Below, piece after piece: positions 60,871 through 64,000 of a stretch of DNA of 64,000 nt. The notes beneath the pieces were generated by a model that was not told where the DNA came from, ran no database searches, and saw only the letters and a list, made by a program, of their open reading frames with translations. The DNA comes from Eustoma russellianum (taxonomy: Eukaryota > Streptophyta > Magnoliopsida > Gentianales > Gentianaceae): assembly GCA_036186865.1 (NCBI GenBank), contig AP025047.1, positions 25,392,396 through 25,456,395 on the forward strand, given 5' to 3'. Position 1 is the first letter of the stretch; each line of letters starts with the position of its first letter. A program made the translations under genes and the position numbers.

Positions 60871-61900
60871 TCTTCACTCGAGCGGTAGTTGTATGCAAAT
60901 CACATTATACCGACACAGAAGGCATATGTTTAAACTACAAAGAAATATCAACAAGTAGATTCCTTAACCATTCAACTTCTGCACTAGCTAATTGTAATGC
61001 AATAATTAAAATTCCATAGCAGATTTTGCTTTGCAAGTTGATTTAAAAGATTTTCATGAAATAGCTCCATTACTAAATGTAAATACATAACCATTGATTG
61101 AGTTTATTTCAACATTATATAGCCTTCTTACACAGCTTCATGGTACCTTTAAGATATCTTAATTATCTCCTCAAGAAAACCAATGTTCATGATATGGATT
61201 ATAAGTATATCTAGCAAGTCTGTTTACAACACATGCAGTATCAGGTCTAGTGCGATTCATCAAGTACATTACACTACCAATTATTCTAGCATACTCACAT
61301 TGAGAAACATAACCTTAATATTCTTTTTAAAACATATAGTAGGATTATAAGGTGTACTTACAAGTTTAACGTCAAAGTGATCAAATGTTCTCAATATTAT
61401 ATGAGAAGAATGAGTTCGAAAAAGCATATAGGCCCCACACTTCCCAATTAATTTAGGTCCACATGTTAAATCCGCTTTTCTCATGTTTTTCATATAAAAA
61501 ACAGGCGACAAAATAATTTAGTACTATTAAATGCGAACATATTAGTTCCAATGATCAATATATCATCAATATATAAACACAGAATGCCATCATCATTATC
61601 TACAAACTCAATATAAACACAATAATCATTTTTATTTACAACATAACCATTAATGAACATAGCATTATCAAATTTTTCATGCTGTTGTTTAGGTTAAGAC
61701 CATACAAGAACTTCTTAAGTCTACATACTTCTTGTTCTTGTCCTTGAAATATCATACCTTAAGGTTGATGCATATAAATTCCTTCATCTAAATCTCCATT
61801 TAAGAAATCCATCTTAACATTCATGTGGTGTATAACAATTCTTTAGATGGAAGCTATGGCTTTATTCTAGTAACCAAAGAATATGCATCAAAGAAATCTA
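60871..61900 (-). pseudogene. copia B-lineage pol: RT and RNase H relic
   Basis: Minus-strand frames give VCRLKKFLYGL, the catalytic YIDD at 61562-61573, TPYNPTICFKKNIK, EYARIIGSVMYLMNRTRPDT and then RNase H motifs ending in VKNRIYNRKS near 60870. Stops and shifts occur every 50-100 codons. The N-terminal third of RT is missing. This is the same lineage as 10734-11307. Confidence 0.82.
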
Positions 61901-62320
61901 TCTTTCTAAAAATCTTTATTAATATTCTTAAAATGTTTCTTATAGTGTTTTGCTTCAAAACAATATGACACTTGTCAAACTTATCTTCATCAGTGATGGA
62001 GAAAACATTCATTCTTTTTAGTCTCTTTATGGCATCTATTTTACATGTTCAAATCTAGCATGCCATAACTCATGAGATTCCACAACATACATGGAAATAG
62101 ATGCATTCTTATTAGTAATACATTTAGCATCAAGAACAAATAACTCGTCCAAGGAAAAAACCTTTCCCAATAAACTTTATATTTTTAGAAAGTACAAGTC
62201 TATCAGAATCAAAGACAAGTTTAATATTATCTTTGTTGAGAATTGCTCCAGAAATCAAGTTCCTACGTTAGTAGGGACATAAAGCACATTGCTCAACTCC
62301 AGCATTTTGCTCGAAGTCAA
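61901..62320 (-). pseudogene. copia B-lineage pre-integrase relic
   Basis: The block SHELWHARFEHVKY (His ligands of the GAG-preintegrase domain) is readable near 62060-62090. The sequence soon passes into RT, so almost the whole integrase catalytic core is deleted. Confidence 0.65.
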
Positions 62321-62321
62321 C

Positions 62322-62531
62322 TTAAAGAGCATTTTCCGCAATCACTTGGGTTCTTTGTGCATCTCCTAATAAAAATTGTTCTGCACTTTCTATTTCTTGA
62401 CAATCAATAAATAGATCTCTACTGGTAACTATATGCTTGGTGGCTCCGACATCTACCACCAATTTTGTCGCATCACCAATAAGGTTTACCTCAAAGAAGA
62501 TAACTGCTACGATGGTTTCTTCGTCCTCCAC
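62322..62531 (-). pseudogene. copia B-lineage protease relic
   Basis: VVDVGATKHIVTSRDLF matches the copia protease active-site loop, but DSG has become DVG, and the frame ends after 69 codons. Confidence 0.75.
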
Positions 62532-62539
62532 ATTGTTTC

Positions 62540-63313
62540 CACAAGGTTGACTTCAATGCTTGTTTTAGTTTTACTCTTATTACAAAAGGTTGTCTTGTGT
62601 TCGGTCTTTCTATACACACAACATACTCCTTTGGCTTCTTTTTATATTGTCCCTACACTTTGGCCTATCTTTGTCGCCTTTTGAGTTGTCCTTTTTAACC
62701 TTTTGCCTCTTTGGATTATCTTTCACTAAGTTGGGCTTCATCTCTCCTTCATCACAACTTGCAGCTTCCAGCCTATTATTCTTATCCATATGGATGTGCT
62801 TAATTACAATGTTCATAGACAGTTTTGCATCATCATGCTTTTCTCTCTTTTTGTCTTTGCTCCAAAGAGATGGTTTTGTTACATAAAGAGACGGATTGAA
62901 ATTTTTCATCAATCTTGATGCATTCTTATATAATTATATCCACCAATTGTTAGAATTGCTGGACTTGATCATTGATGGGAATGTGATCCACTATTTAAAA
63001 CTTGAAAACTCATTGACCATAGACTTGTCTGCATCTTTAGTACTATATTTTCTATGCAGGCCTTCCATATCTCGATTGCCTATTTGGACTTGATAAAAAT
63101 GTCAAGCAATGAGCTAGAGAGAGAATATAAAATTTGTCCTCTACATTTGTTGTTGTCGGAATCATACTTGAGGGCTTCTAGTTGATGAGTTGGTTTGTCC
63201 TTTGTGAGAACACATGAGACAGACCACATCTCAAGGATGAAAAGAAACTTGTATGTCCATCTTTTGAAGTACATGTCATTAAATGGCTCCAACTTGGATA
63301 TATCAGGAACCAT
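62540..63313 (-). pseudogene. copia B-lineage gag relic
   Basis: Starts near MVPDISKLEPFNDMYFKRW, typical for the N-terminus of this copia gag type, followed by LYSLSSSLLDIFIKSK, a Lys-rich region and a broken CCHC knuckle near 62590. Several stops and shifts are present. Confidence 0.78.
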
Positions 63314-64000
63314 GGGTTGAATGGCAGTTATATCAACTAAAGTGCTTTAAGATTACTAAAAAATATGACTAAATATGGAAAGCAAACAGAAACCAAACAA
63401 AAACCACGAAATAAATGATAGCCGAGATGTAACAAATGTTACTATCCTGAAAGAAATTTGTCTTCCACCAATTGAGCAAGGTCTGTAAAAGCAAATGCTT
63501 CCAAGGATATAATGTCTTTTATTTTTCGATTTGCTCTATGAAAAGAGCATTGACTTGCAATATGAAGTTCTTAGAACTTGAGAAAGGTGCGAAAATTCTA
63601 CTGAATATGCTTTTTTCAAATGTGTTTGCATGCTTGTTTTTTTATTTATAGACCTTGAATCTTTAAAAAGAAGTTAATTTTTTTATATCTCTGTAGAATT
63701 CAACTCCTAAGAACAATTAATGACCATTGAAGTTTGAAAGTAGGTGTTCCAAGTTGAAATCAGAGTAAACACATAAGATATATTCTTTTGGCAAACCAAG
63801 CTTACTGCCTGAATTTAGGAGTGAAATAGAGCGAGTGTAATACTCCTCGCTCGTTCCTACTCCACTTGCTTCCTTTTTCATCCTCCTACTACTCTTTCAG
63901 TTGATTCAGTCTCCTTTCTCATCTAGCTCACTCTACTTCGATTTATATTGATGAAGTAGATTCAGTTTAACTATCTACTACTCTTTTCTTCAGTCTCCAC
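63314..64000. other. No gene seen; possible leader and 5' LTR of the minus-strand copia
   Basis: A-rich to about 63700, then pyrimidine-rich (63840-64000) with repeated CTACTACTCTTT. No tRNA-iMet primer site is visible on the minus strand, so the LTR border is unresolved. Confidence 0.35.

Overview
This is a stretch of flowering-plant nuclear DNA, probably a eudicot, made almost entirely of nested retrotransposons. I found no cellular gene, no RNA gene and no CRISPR array. The plant assignment rests on Ty1/copia and Ty3/gypsy long terminal repeat (LTR) elements primed by initiator tRNA-Met, and on plant L1-type LINEs with a CCHC ORF1 and a C-terminal RNase H. All coding regions are damaged. 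Much of the sequence is LTR and non-coding element interior. Low overall GC and many TA-rich microsatellites fit a repeat-dense, gene-poor compartment.

Layout, left to right. 1-10733 is the 3' part of a Sirevirus-like copia element (copia A, + strand), split at 1919/7702 by a 5.8 kb gag-only gypsy element on the - strand (5-bp duplication GCTAT). 10734-11307 is an RNase H fragment of a second copia lineage (copia B). From 11308 to 50330 a single gag-only, minus-strand Sirevirus-like element (copia C) lies in three separated pieces. Two non-autonomous LTR elements cut it. One is LARD1 (14516-23106, duplication AGTAG), with 3.9-4.0 kb LTRs around only 0.7 kb of non-coding interior. The other is LARD2 (23487-49114), with 2.8 kb LTRs and a 5.2 kb non-coding interior that carries three 1229-bp tandem repeats. 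LARD2 itself received further insertions: a 4.7 kb solo LTR inside a minisatellite of its 5' LTR (duplication GATGC), and two L1-type LINEs arranged head to head in its 3' LTR (37072-47585).

50331-53359 is another gypsy-type LTR, followed by a truncated duplicate of its 3' part. 53478-60007 is the 5' LTR, gag, protease and integrase part of a third Sirevirus-like element (copia D, + strand). About 60008-63313 is a decayed minus-strand copia of the copia B lineage. 63314-64000 holds nothing I can name.

Functional reading. None of these elements looks able to move by its own proteins. Several keep the cis signals an active relative could use: primer binding site, polypurine tract and TG...CA LTR ends. 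The LTRs of LARD1, LARD2, the solo LTR and the 50331 LTR share a 3'-terminal module, and the LARD interiors end in what looks like the relic 3' end of a chromovirus pol gene, so they probably derive from Tekay/Del-like gypsy ancestors. The most unusual structures are the tandem array ending exactly at the LARD2 polypurine tract, conserved palindromes and ACGT-core clusters in the copia U3 regions, and the shared leader repeats next to the LARD primer sites.
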